DNA of 64,000 nucleotides from Metaphire vulgaris (lineage: Eukaryota > Annelida > Clitellata > Crassiclitellata > Megascolecidae), in assembly GCA_018105865.1 (NCBI GenBank), contig CM030836.1:2294001-2358000 (forward strand), given 5' to 3'. Position 1 is the first letter of the stretch, and every line of letters starts with the position of its first letter. Below the pieces are notes generated by a model. It worked only from the letters and a program-made list of their open reading frames with translations. It had not been told where the DNA came from and did not search any database. This document shows positions 41,501 through 52,476 of this stretch, piece by piece. The translations under genes were made by a program, and so were the position numbers.

Positions 41501-44500
41501 CATAAAGGCACTTTATTTAACTGTACATACAGCTTTGATAGTATCAAAAAAAGTCAAAGTCCTTCCCCGAGCCTCACGGGCTCATAAGGCGGCGCTGATC
41601 TCCGTTTCTATAGCCCTCAGCCAGGCGTGCAATGCCACGGATACGGGGCTAGTGTATCGCATAGCGTACCTATTTGACTTATCGCAGGGATTTTTACCAC
41701 TGCTGCTCATTTTACCACCGCGAAAAAGGCTGAGTCGACCTTTAGGGCTCCTTCGGGACTCGAACCCGCGACCTCCTGCTCCATGGTCCAACGTTGTTAC
41801 CACTCTGCTAACTTCCCGCCCATTCTGATAGTATAGTAGTATTTTATCGTTGATGTGATCAATTGGCATGCGCTCAATTGGCGTGCGATGAATTGACCAC
41901 GCGATCAATTGGTGTGCGATCAATTGACCCGACATCCATTCTTTCACTATCAACAACTGTCAAACTTTTTCAGACACTTCCCATATTTTGTTTACGTAAT
42001 TATTGGACATCCCCTATTCCAAAACTACTAATACAGCTGCGTCACTGTAAACTTATTCATCAAATATAAAACATAAATCTTGTATATTGTGACCCAGTGA
42101 TTGTTTCGCAAAAAATGAGTTTTTGAGTTAACTCGCATAATTAAAGAGTTTCATTTAATTCATTCAACGCACAGTGATTTGAGTTTGACCTTAAACTCAT
42201 TTCATTGAGCATGAGTTGAGAGTTTGAGTTAAATCATTTATTATTGAGTTAAATCATTTATTGCATGGGTTTCCCAACACTGAATATATGGCAAACAAGA
42301 CCAATTCTTCATGTAAAAGTTTCCAGAAAGCGCTGAATTTGGTTGAAATCGATGTCTTCACTTCTTCTTCTGCAGGTGTTCTGTCCAAAGACATGTTCCG
42401 TACTTCAGCGTCGCCACTCCTCTCTATCTTTAGCTTTTATCTTCACTTAGACACATCTAAAATACAATGTATTTTCATTGGGTCAGAGTAGAAGTCACGA
42501 CTGCAGCTGAGAGGAACCTGATCTCCGTGCTTTCCGCTTGCAAATTTCTAAAATGTTGGCACGTCATTATTATCTTAGTGATCATGACTGAAGTGCATAG
42601 AGCCAATGTAATGCTCCTTAGTCAGGAACTTTCAGAAGCCTTTCTTTATGATAATACAGTGTTTATTCCGAGAACACTGTGTTTGCACTTAGATGATTTT
42701 CGTGATGAACGTTGTCGCGAGAACTGGTTTCCGAGGAACGAAAAATGCTTTTTCATCAGCGATGACTACGTAACCTTTTATGAGGCCAATGAGAAATGCA
42801 AATCAATGAAGTCAACATTGGCTCCAGTCTATTCCGACGAAGATCAATATCTCCTGCTATCAGTTCTAGTTGGTGAAAGGTATGTGATCGAAGATCGAGC
42901 TCGTTATGATTATATGACTCAACTTTTGTTATCCCTGGTTCAAAATTTTGTTCATGAAAGACCTAGAATATGGAAATAATACATTAAAACGGTATTAACC
43001 ATCAATACTATTTATATTCACCACAGCCGACATGAGTGAATTTATTATCTTTATAGAAATGTTAATTATTTTAATGTTGAACTATACGCTATTGCTCGTC
43101 TCTACTTGTAATCGGTCATCTTCTGTTCGTATCAACTAACAACTATCTCATCATATGAAGCATAAAATGAGATAAATTATGAATACTGTATATCTTCTAT
43201 TTTAAAAGAAATTATAAATGTTACATACCGACAATTTAAATTTGACTGCAACATAAAATGAAAATCTCATGTTGCAGCAAAAAATGCCAATCCTATGAAA
43301 ACTGCGCGGAATTTTGGATCGGCGTGTTTGACGCAGAGTCACGAAACATATGGACCACTACCAACGGAACATCGATTCCAGAAGAGCAGAGATATTGGAC
43401 TGTCGGTTATCCAAAAGCGAAAGGGAAATGCGTTCTCATGAGTATTCGACCTAATAATCAAGATATCAGAGCTTGGAAAAACGAGAATTGCGCAAGGTCG
43501 CTGAAATACGTCTGTACCTGTAAGTAACAAACGACAACGAATATTGGAAAGGAAAGTTTAGTCTTATTTCTGAAAGAACAGATTCAATAAGTGATATGAA
43601 CTGATTAGTAACACGACGTTCAATATTGTCTGTAACATTAGGTTATTATAATGAGATTATTTCCTTCGTTAGTTCAGTGCTTACTGTTGCTGGTGGGTGG
43701 TTGAGCGCCTCGGGGGAGTATTCACACCAACGGCCCAATGCTTCTGTCTGGTTAAGACAGGGCGTGCCGTCTGCCTTAGGTGCTACTGTAACACACGTAG
43801 GCTAGCGTGTACCTAGAATTCTGCTGATGGTCCTATAGGCTTCCTTCAAGAAGTTCAAGTTATGCCGCTGTGTCCCTTCTCTACCTCAGTAGCCAGAGCC
43901 TGATAGAAGACTACTTTATCACGTTTCGACTTTGTCTTGAAAACGCCGTTCAATCGCTTTCGTTCTTCGCCGTTTCATTTAAGGGGAGCGTCTCCGTTTT
44001 CTTCAAGGGTGTCTAGTGCGTTGTCAGATAGCTATAACTATTTACGGGTTTCCTTGTGACCAGCGGATTCTTCTACCCAGTGGCGGCTCTAGGATTTGGA
44101 AAGTGGGGGGGGGCCGTTGGGGTGGCAACTTCTAATCATGGAGGGCCAACCATTTGTTGTTTAATGTATGTAGCATTAAGTATAGGGTCCCAACTGGGGG
44201 GCCACTGGAGGGGCCAGGCTCTCATTAGGGGGGCACGGGCCCCTCTGGCCCCCCCGGTGGAGCCGCCACTGCTTCTACCACGCCTCGGATGGTGCCGCTT
44301 ATTGACGTCCAAGCGTCCCCGCGCTGTTGGGGAGGTTATCTAGGGCCTCAAATTTGCTATTCAGGTTGATATTGTATTAAAATGCTCTATAAGGATCATC
44401 ATTAAGATATTAAACGTTAACCTGTTGGGGTCGCTTTTGCTTGTACACAGGTAGACATGAGATTGCATTTTCTGCGATAAGTTAGCTTTTGAGGCCGCCT

Positions 44501-47500
44501 CCACTCATAACTAAACTCGGTACGATCTGTCGACGCTGAGATGTGGTTGTCACGTGGTGGCATTCTAAGTCCACAAGCCCCGCCTCCCATCCAATAGGCG
44601 AACACTAAATAGGACGTTGAACTGTAGTATAGCTTAATCCACACACTCGTTGTCCGTACGTCGCTAGATAAGGACGTAGCGTTAAAGACTCAACCATTGC
44701 TTGGACATTGCTAGAATACATACATATCTACTTTTATATGCATACGTGTTGTCTTAGCTGATACATTAGCATAGCATAGTATAGCATAAGATACCACGCG
44801 ACTGTGACATACGAAAACTTCCACAGGACCAGATGATGACATCGAAAGAAAAGACTTGCATTTAAACAAGTAATTTTGAGTTTTTTGGAAATGAGAAAGA
44901 CCCTGATTACAAAAATATAGTTGACTACATGACAAAGATATTTGAAGGACTTGGGTGTAAAATGAGTCTGAAGCTACACGTTTTACATTATCACCTGAAT
45001 TTTTCCTCAGAAAATCTTGGATTAGTAAGTAAAGAGCATGGTGAGCAGTTTCACCAAGATATTAAATAAATGGAAAAACGATACCAAGGTCATTGGGATG
45101 TAAGCATGATGGGAGATTACTGCTGGTCTCTCCATCGGGAAACTCGGGATACATCGCATAAGAGAAAGACCCATTCGTGGACTTTTGCTGAGAAAAAAAG
45201 AGACAATTCCAATCATTGTTTTCTTAAAAAGAAGTATTGTACCTCACCTTAACTTTCACTGTCATATTCTTAAAGGAACTAAAATTTGGTAACAATATTT
45301 TCACATTTTTATTATACACCTTTCAACCTAATTGTCCGACATTGTACCTGTATAATAGAATTCTATTGATCGAAATTGCCAAAAAACGGTACGTCGTGAG
45401 GGAAATCTGATGGCATGTTTGCAATCAACATTCCATAATCTACAAGAATCACCTAGTTTAATGAAAAAACTTTTGAACAATTTTTGTAGACTGTGTATAG
45501 TAGATATGACCTCCATGCAGTCTACTATAACGAGAACTAGAAATAGTCCAAATCCTGATGTTGATTTTCTAAATGTAACACGAAACTTTGGAGACAATCA
45601 GGTCATCTGCTCAGCTGGAGTAAATTGATTGGCGGAGTAAGGAGTCTTGTGAATACAAAGACCTCAGCTTTGAGTGCTTCAACTGACATTGCCAAAATAG
45701 CAGTTAATCACTGGATTGATAGGAATGTTTATCCTCACTCATGACAGAATGTACAAGCGAAGCTGTTGAAGGACAACACAGAGTTCACTAAAGTTAGAAA
45801 GCTTCTTATGAAAAGTTCCTATACGCAAGCAACTCTGGACAGATATGCAGACCTCAGATCTAAAAAGATCACGTGTGACATTTATAGAGGCAACTCACAA
45901 CACACACAGCAGCTCTGGAAAAGAGAAAAAATTTCGAAGAAAACCTTAATGTGCGAATAGCAGTTCCTGCTGCTGATGAAGCCATAGAGGAAATAGCTGA
46001 GCAAGCAGTTCTTGGTTTTCAGATCCCACCAATGGAACCTGCACAGCTTTGCAGGCAAATCGACCTGCATATGACAAACAGTGTTGCTCACAACAAGTCC
46101 CTGCTTGAAGATGTCCCGAAGTTGTTTAATTTGGATTTCACTGTTGACCAAATTTTTTGTGCCACTCATTCTAGACTTGGTATGTGCAGATCACTGAATA
46201 CATTCATTTGCAGAATTGAACAGAATGTGGGAATCAGTAATGTTGTGGATGAGTTCATGGTCCACATCGAGTTCGAAATGAAAAATGGGTCAGTTTGTTG
46301 ATTGCATAGCAAGTCTGGTTGGCATACAGTACAAGCTTAAGTCATGGAATAATGGAAAAGAATCCAACAGATTTTACTCAGAAATAGGAATTTCATACGA
46401 AATGTTCTTATACAAAGATGAGCGTTTTGGATGCTTTCCTAAAGCCTCTGCAGTTGTATATTCACAGGAAGCGATGCAGTTTTTCTTAAAGGTCAATAGC
46501 AGCATTGACAACAGACTTGTATGCCTTTTACGTGATATCTGTGGTCAGGAATATGCTCAACTTGCGATCGCGGTCTCGTCGTGCGGCCGGCGGTCGGGCG
46601 ACCATCAACGCCCGCTCGGCTTTCCGATAGCCATTTGCCGCCGACTCCGGCTGATCGGCGTCGTCTGTTCGATTTTCCAGTTCACCGATATCAAGTGAGG
46701 TGTCCGCGGTTGCCGGGCAGGCAGCATATTGAGGATGGCCGTTCCTCAACACAGGGTTCTGATATTCTTCGTCTGACGTGACGTACATATCGTGATCACT
46801 GGCTTCGACTTTGTATATCGCCTTTTCATTGTCAGTAAAGTGACCGACTTCCGCTCCCCTTAAAGTCAGGCAGTGATGTCTTTCCTCTGTTGCGGCTTCT
46901 TAGCACGCTTCGTACCTTCGGCCCTCACCCCTAAACGGGCAGCGGCGTCCATGTGTTTCCTCAGAGCTTTCATCAAAAACCGGGGTTAACCGTGCCTGAA
47001 TGGACGGCGGTCCACTCTTTTTCTAAACTGACTCTAAACTAAACTGACTCCGCTCGTCTTTACGACAGGGCATCCAGTAAATATCGCCACGCGGGGAATG
47101 CAATCAATAGCCTTTGATACGTCAATATGAAACGATAAGCTTTAAGCACTATATTGGGCTCCAATACTCATTCACTGTGCTTTACTCTATCGCTTCACGA
47201 TAATAGCAACGAAAGGGCGATTACTAGATTTGTGCCATAGCTTACAAAATTTTCAGAGGTTGAAATTTTTAAGACCCCGGCGCTTGAGGGGAATCGGCTC
47301 CTGCTGTCTGTATTTTCGCGTATTAGCCGTCAGAAAGCTAAACCCCGGACCCACCCCCAGCGTCGTCGTCAGCGGCGATAAGAAGCTTCGCTGACGGCGA
47401 AGCGCATCGCCGACAAGCCCTGGTCACCGCGTACCGCTGTTCAAGTAGACATTACACCCGCTGTACACACGGCCGCCTAACTACGAGCCGATCTTCAGGC

Positions 47501-50500
47501 AGACGCAGTGACTACAGCTGACCGGCCGCTGCCGTCAGCCCTTCAGTCCTCTCTCGTCGCACCGTCGCCCCAGTCAGTCGCCTCGTCGGCCGTAGCGTCT
47601 GTCGCCGCCGTCTCCGCTAGCTGCACGCATCGAACAGTCAGACGCGTCGATCTTCAGTAGAAGTTTCGCTTCGTGCAGCCTCCGTCAAACATGCGACGGT
47701 CTTCTGCGGTTAAACTTTCTAGTCGCTTCGACCGAAGGCTCTCCCGGGGACCTAGGCCCTAGTTGTTGGTTTCCCACAACCCTTCCCAACTCAAGTGGAC
47801 GTGGCGAATCTAATAATTTTACCGAAGACTTGGGTTCTTAAACTCCCTTCTAGCATAGCGCGTACTTTTTCCTTTTTTTACATGAATTACAACTTAATTA
47901 ATTAAAATTAGTACAAATTTACTTTATTAATAAACGCTAAATAATTTAATTAAAGTATTAACTAACAATTGTATACAGTTAAGCAACATTTAATAACGAT
48001 ATAAAATTAATTAATAATAATACACTCGCTATTCGTGGCTTTCGCCACAATTTGTAAACACCCATGTCATGGAGGCAGTGAAACTGGCGAACTACTGTCA
48101 AACAGACTTTACTGCAACATTGGTCAGACAAAGAAGAAAGAGAGAACGGAGTATCTGAAGAATATGAAACACAGTTTCCAGTTGAAAATTTGAACCACGA
48201 TGTCTTCCACTGGAATTATTTGATTTAAATGACTGACATACAGTATGTATGTGATTGCTGATATTTAATTATGCTCTGTTCATTCTGAATCAGTGCCGCA
48301 GAAGAAATTACCACCAGTTCCAACTAAGCCCAAGATCAGCAGATACCAAATCATTTCCGAAAAGATGAAATGGGCCGATGCCTCCTTTAAGTGTAATGCT
48401 TTTGGTCCTTCTGCTATATTGGCAATAATATCATCAGAAGAAGAAAATAATGTTGTCAATGCATTTCTTAGGAACGAGCTTGCAAGTAAGTTAAATTGGC
48501 AATTCTATTAACAACTTAAGCCAATATCTACACTATTTATTATAATATTATTCCTTCTCTCATGATAAGTATGTTGAACTTCGTTAAATCCTGTTTGACA
48601 TATACTTATGTACAAAAAAAATTTAAAATATTGAATATTACAGAGTGATTTAATAACTGATTATCGAAAACGTTGAGTTCATACATTAATACGTTCATAA
48701 AGGCTCATAGGCTAATATTATAAGGCTTATTGACTTATGCTTTGTCACTTTAATTTTGTAATCGAGCACAAATTTTCCAAACTTTTGTTATTGTCATTTA
48801 AAATCGTTTGATCGGATAACACCAAATCGGTTGTGCATCTATTAAATTGTGGTCAGAAAAGTCTTAAGGCTCATGCAAGAGTAAAGGTTTTATAGATACC
48901 ATATCGTTGTCAATGACTATTAATCTGTGAATAGTTTATGCGGATTGATTATTACAATCCACCGTGCAATTTTAGCTTTGCACTAACATCCATAAATTAA
49001 TTAACAGAACGAAGAGGCGCAGCGAGGATTTCAGAATTATTATTATTATGACTAGGTGTTTACCCGTCAAAAATGACGGGGGAGATTGGCTGTTTTACCA
49101 CCCAATTTTGTGCAAATGCAATAGGATTTTGCGCAATTAATTTTCCTAACTCGCCGCCTTTTCCTTCAACCGAGTTAACGCCCATTCGCGTGAATTTTCT
49201 GAAACTTGATAGTCAACGTTAGTGTAATGATTTGGCAGTGTCGAACGACATGCAGTGCTTGATTCTCCTGTTTGCTGTGCTGCTTTTTCACTCCGACCAA
49301 TAGCCTGGTCCTCATTCTCACTTTATTGTCGCAAACCTTGTGAACGCTAGACTTTTTTTATTTTGCACGGACGGTTAGAAAGACGAATAAAAAGGCTAAA
49401 CAATGGTGCAAACCTCATCTTCTTAGCTCTTATATAGCCTGAAATATAGCAAATTCAAAAAAGTAGGAAATTAAATTTAAAATATTTAATGGAACAGAAA
49501 TCGATTTAGGAATTCAGTCATGATCCAGCAATAGCATCAATGGCAATGGACATAATGCCTTCGCTGGATCATGTAATTTTGATCAGAATTCTCAGAATTC
49601 AAAACTTTCGCGAAATTCACCGATAATTAATAATTATGTTCAAACATTGGGTCATCGGGTTATAATTGATAGATCTTTACCAAATGTCAACCGATTTTCA
49701 AACTTTTAGGTTTATTTTGTTCCTCTGACATCTCTTCACAACTTTGCCGCTGACCAAAGTGGGGTTACCACTGAAAATATTTTGCTAGGGGGCTATAAAA
49801 ATATTTTGGGGAGAGAGGGTGATATTTTAGGCCGTAACGTGGACTCTGCCCCCAAATTTTTTTGTTTTGCACGGACAGTTAGAAAGAGGAATAAACAACC
49901 TAAACAATGGTGCAAACCTCATCTTTTTAGCTCTTACATAGCCTGAGATATAGCAAATTTAAAACGTTACAGCAATCATTTGTGAAGAACGCTTTTCCAA
50001 AAATTAAATCCCCAGTACGGTGACGACGTCTGAAAATTTAATCCCCACTTGAAGGGTAAAATTTATAAAAAATAGGGTTTGAGGTTAGGAAGGAGTAAAT
50101 ATATATAATAACGGGGAGGGCAGGGCATTGGGAGAGGGAAGGAAGATTTGGGAGGAGGAAAGTGGGTTGTACGGGTTTTCGGAGCAGCGTTGTGTAGGTT
50201 TGTGAACGGGGTTTGTGACCGTAGGTTTGGAAACGGGGTTTGGGGCGGTAGGGTAGGGCGTAGCGGTGATGGGTTTGGGGCCGGAGCGATTGGGAAAGGG
50301 ATGGTGAGAGGGAATGGGGGGTTGGGAGAGGGATGGTGAGAGGGAATGGGAACGGGGGTTTGGGGCCTGTGGGGTAGGCGGGGCGGGTATGGGTTCATTG
50401 GGTTGGGGCCCGGGGCGATTAGGAGAGGTTTGGGGAGAGGGAAAGGGGGTTTGGGAGAGGGAAGGGTAACAGGGGTTGGGAGAGGGAAGGGTAACGGGGT

Positions 50501-51847
50501 TTGGGGCCTGTGTGGTAGGGTGGGGCAGGTATGGGTTGGGCCTGGGCGGGGATGTGTTGGGCCGGGGCGATTGAAAGAGGGAAGAGGGGTTGAGAGAGGG
50601 AATGGGAACGGGGGTTTGGGGCCTGTGGGGTAGGGCAGGGCGGGTATGGGTTGGGACCTGCGGCTAGGCGGGGATATGTTGGGGCCGGGGCGATTGGGAG
50701 AGGGATGAAGAGAGGGAAGGGGGATTGGGAGAGGGATGGGGAGAGGGAGAGGGAAGGGGGATTGGGAGAGGGATGGGGAGAGGGAGAGGGAAAGGGGTTT
50801 GGGGTCGGGAACAGAACAATCTGCGTAAGCCACGCCCCCGGTTGCAATTCTCATATACAAAGGGCAATTACGCATCCCGGTCAGCGCATCATAGAGCGCA
50901 TTCCAACGAAGTGGGTTTCCACGAGTCATTGAACGCTCGCCAAATGTCTGAGTCTTGGCCTAGACTAGGGGCGTCAACGCCTGCAGTGGCATACTTGGAT
51001 TGTCCCAAATAGTTTAGGAAAACATCATCAGCTCCTTTATCGCAAAATATTAAGGTAAATTTAGTTTCAAATCTTTAACTTTGCTAAAATTCTGAATGTA
51101 ATAGAACAACTATTCGTCATACCCTATTCCTTAAGATAAATTTCTGAACGAATGTTTAAGGAGCTAACGACATTCCCCCATTGGGGCCTGTTGAAGAACC
51201 TCAGCAGCAGAAGTTCTAAGTAATCTTTGAGGTAGACGAAAAAATCTGGATAATTGCTTACAGACTTTAATTGTGATTTATTTTGTTTCATATTCAAATA
51301 TTCGTCGGTCATCTCAATTTTATGACCATGACACTTAAAAGTTTGATAGTGGTGTAGTAAGGCATAGTTATGCATGCCCTGAAATTAGCAGTTCAAAAGG
51401 AGCTCATTATTCTCAGTCTGATGACGATAATGATGATTATGAAGAAGAAGAAGAAGAAGAAGAAGAAGAAGAAGAAGAAGAAGAAGAAGATGGCGATGAT
51501 GACGACGATGATGATAACGTTTGCTACCAACTGAAGACTGTCCCTTTGAAGTTATTTAATATGCTTTTGTTTGTATGTTTCTAGAAAACGCGTCCGATTG
51601 TATAGGGTTTTGGATTGGAGCTCACAGACAAGATGACTCCTGTAGCAAACCCATTGTTTGGGTATTAAGGAATGGTCAAGAAATTCCAATGAAATACGCA
51701 GCCTGGGGTGCAAACCAGCCAGATTGTTCTAATGGCTGGGAAATGTGTGTTCTCATTAGAAAGCTGCCGACTTTTCAATGGTACGACTATTGGTGCGGTT
51801 ATACGAATATCATGTGCTCTCTATGTGAATTGGATCAATCGGATTAA
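38568..51847 (+). CDS. Secreted protein with two C-type lectin domains, copy B
   Basis: Five exons with matching phases: 38568-38652 (signal peptide), 42693-42879, 43278-43519, 48294-48485 and 51585-51847, totalling 969 nt or 322 aa. Exons 1-3 differ from copy A at only a few residues (for example SIRPNN versus SIRSQN). Exon 4 has a longer proline-rich linker, and exon 5 keeps WIGAHRQ and QPD but has QWYD in place of KWND, which may weaken the calcium site. Intron 1 holds a 2.65-kb hAT element, intron 3 several transposon pieces, and intron 4 a Helitron and a (GAA)n tract. Secretion and lectin fold are well supported; ligand and role are not known. Confidence 0.82.
39874..40513. mobile_element. 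TU-like foldback element, GGGACATTTGGGTAAC arms
   Basis: Left arm to about 40016 and right arm from about 40408 are inverted copies built of tandem units like GGGACATTTGGGTAAC. The outer ends carry GACAACTGGGTA. A 9-bp direct repeat GTGCAACAG flanks it (39865-39873, 40514-40522). The middle is unrelated AT-rich sequence. It is nested in the hAT element. Confidence 0.85.
40594..40860 (+). pseudogene. hAT transposase fragment
   Basis: Codes LGKCQAILNSV, LLIWLSTSAVMLEK, then LPKLMPTDIDFLKEYIRLLQ and LAQFLIHF, resembling the central hAT transposase region (typically a ...FLEEYV..M.P.A.ALD pattern). Both ends are missing. It indicates that the surrounding 2.65-kb element derives from an autonomous hAT. 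Confidence 0.6.
41178..41930. mobile_element. TU-like TIR element, ATCGCACGCCAATTGA arms
   Basis: Inverted arms share GGGTC-ATT-ATCGCAC-CCAATTGA-CGCG (41178-41208 and 41900-41930). The right arm continues as tandem 15-17 bp units such as GATCAATTGGCGTGCG. Flanking duplications are not clean (CCTTCTTC versus ATTCTTTC). It contains a tRNA-derived SINE. Confidence 0.65.
41476..41826 (-). mobile_element. tRNA-derived SINE
   Basis: Minus strand: a tRNA-like head with A box TTAGCAGAGTGG and B box GGTTCGAGTCC (about 41826-41745), a tRNA-unrelated body with GGAGATCAGCGCCGCC, and a 3' part ending in TTAAATAAAGTGCC. The tRNA-like part is not a gene: no CCA context and a poor acceptor stem. RNA polymerase III transcription is the family norm. 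Confidence 0.75.
43716..44335 (-). pseudogene. LINE ORF2 linker fragment in intron 3 of lectin copy B
   Basis: Minus-strand sequence reads KSKRDKVVFYQALATEVEKG and, after shifts, a PSA-type linker ending in a VLTRQKHW block, resembling the region between endonuclease and RT in some non-LTR elements. It begins exactly where similarity to copy A ends (43715). A hAT MITE interrupts it. Confidence 0.45.
44078..44271. mobile_element. 194-bp hAT MITE
   Basis: Ends CAGTGGCGGCTC and GAGCCGCCACTG, with a perfect 8-bp TSD CTTCTACC (44070-44077, 44272-44279). The interior has G and C runs. Non-coding. Confidence 0.92.
44340..44934. other. Spacer, no gene seen
   Basis: Contains TATAGCATAGTATAGCATAAG-like short repeats near 44765-44790 (fewer than three units). 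Nothing coding is supported. Confidence 0.4.
44935..45245 (+). pseudogene. C-terminal fragment of the orphan zinc-finger-like transposon protein
   Basis: Codes GCKMSLKLHVLHYHLNF, SENLGLVSKEHGEQFHQDI, one stop, then MEKRYQGHWDVSMMGDYCW, clearly homologous to the C-terminus encoded at 55735-55960. It ends with a lysine-rich tail. The rest of the gene and the TIRs are missing. Confidence 0.7.
45400..46555 (+). pseudogene. Fragment of a second orphan transposon-type protein
   Basis: Successive frames give FTKVRKLLMKSSYTQATLDR, TCDIYRGNSQHTQQLW, IAVPAADEAIEEIAEQAVLG, SVAHNKSLLEDVPKLFNLDF, CATHSRLGMCRSLN and LYKDERFGCFPKASAVV. This looks like another repetitive invertebrate protein family without a name. 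At least three frame changes and stops are present. No TIRs were found; retroelement sequence replaces its end at about 46556. Confidence 0.5.
46556..48049 (-). mobile_element. 5' region of an unidentified retroelement, copy B
   Basis: Minus strand starts TGTGGCGAAAGCCACG (a hairpin), then an AT-rich leader, a GC-rich block and degenerate coding sequence with LMKALRKHMDAAARL, KRAKKPQQ and SDEEYQNPVLRNGHPQ. The last two-thirds parallel copy A at 12713-14753. The coding part extends about 170 bp further than in copy A (ELENRTDDADQPESAANGYR). Stops break the frame. Confidence 0.55.
49052..50818 (-). mobile_element. Helitron copy 3, 5' truncated
   Basis: Minus-strand 3' end: hairpin CCCGTCATTTTTGACGGG, TAAACAC, CTAG (49052-49055), followed by T. 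It includes the segment with AACGACATGCAGTGCTTGA and the long plus-strand G-rich array (50100-50815). The 5' TC end is absent; LINE sequence starts at about 50819. It lies in intron 4 of lectin copy B. Confidence 0.82.
50819..51005 (-). pseudogene. LINE ORF2 C-terminal fragment
   Basis: Minus strand codes AKTQTFGERSMTRGNPLRWN and ALYDALTG, the same C-terminal block as the LINEs at 216 and 22066. It is cut off by the Helitron. Confidence 0.65.
51442..51515 (+). repeat. (GAA)n tract with GAT-rich continuation
   Basis: About sixteen GAA units followed by GATGATGACGACGATGATGA. It lies about 70 bp before exon 5 of lectin copy B, close to the branch-point region, and is absent from copy A. Confidence 0.95.
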
Positions 51848-52476
51848 TTCAATTAATTGAATTAATTCAATGCAGTCAGTCATTCAGTAAACAAATGATC
51901 CATTTGAATAAGCATGTCACTTCACTTTAGCAAGTTTGAAGACATCAATGTTATTTCAAATACTGGTGATTCTTTATATTAGCGGTGAATTTCAGTAATT
52001 TAAATGAAATTCAAATGTCCTTAATTAATTAAAGCTTAATCTATGAAATATAATAACCCGAAAGAGCACGTTTAGCCTACATATGTGTTGCGAAATAATA
52101 GTAGCAGTAGTCATAGTAGTAATAGCAGTAATAATGCTTCGAACCGAGCTATGCTGCCTTTCTCAGGATGCCGACGCCCAGTCCGCTAACAGGAGGGGCG
52201 GGAGAGGGGCTGTCTCTGTCTCCGCCTATAATTCAAGGCTACGTGGTCTGTCCGACTTTGCTTTGTGGCTAAGATTTTTGTATTGGCGGGAGGGGTTGAC
52301 AAGTTTTCTCTTCTCTGAGACTCTCTTTGCTATAAACACCTTTCACCAAACTCTGTACCCTTACTATATCTCGTGTACCTGTGTATCTTCCTTATACAGA
52401 CCCTTTCCTTCATACACACGCTGCCCTTTGCTATTTAAGGAGTTCCCAACCGGCTAAAGAAAGGTGTGCTAAACTC
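51848..52476. other. Spacer downstream of lectin copy B, no gene seen
   Basis: Begins with AATTAATTGAATTAATTC. 52100-52460 is pyrimidine-rich in part. No gene is supported. Confidence 0.45.

Larger units (their letters stand above)
40858..42015 (-). mobile_element. MITE family M1, copy 2, split by a foldback element
   Basis: Minus strand starts AGGGGATGTCCAATAATTAC at 42015 and has GACAGTTGTTGA, matching copies at 53896 and 61535. The other half is at 40858-41150. A TIR element containing a SINE separates the halves. The left end is eroded. Confidence 0.65.
39628..42282 (+). mobile_element. 2.65-kb hAT transposon in intron 1 of lectin copy B
   Basis: Ends CAGTGTTGGGTA and TTTCCCAACACTG, with TSD AATATGTG/AATATATG (39620-39627, 42283-42290; 7 of 8). 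Many subterminal copies of GAGTTTGAGTTAACTC-like words lie in the first and last 200 bp, as expected of transposase binding sites. Copy A of the lectin (near 2135) lacks it. It carries a transposase remnant and several nested elements. Confidence 0.9.

Noticed and set aside
41745..41826. tRNA gene
   Set aside because: A and B boxes are good but the acceptor stem is poor and a SINE body follows; it is a SINE head.
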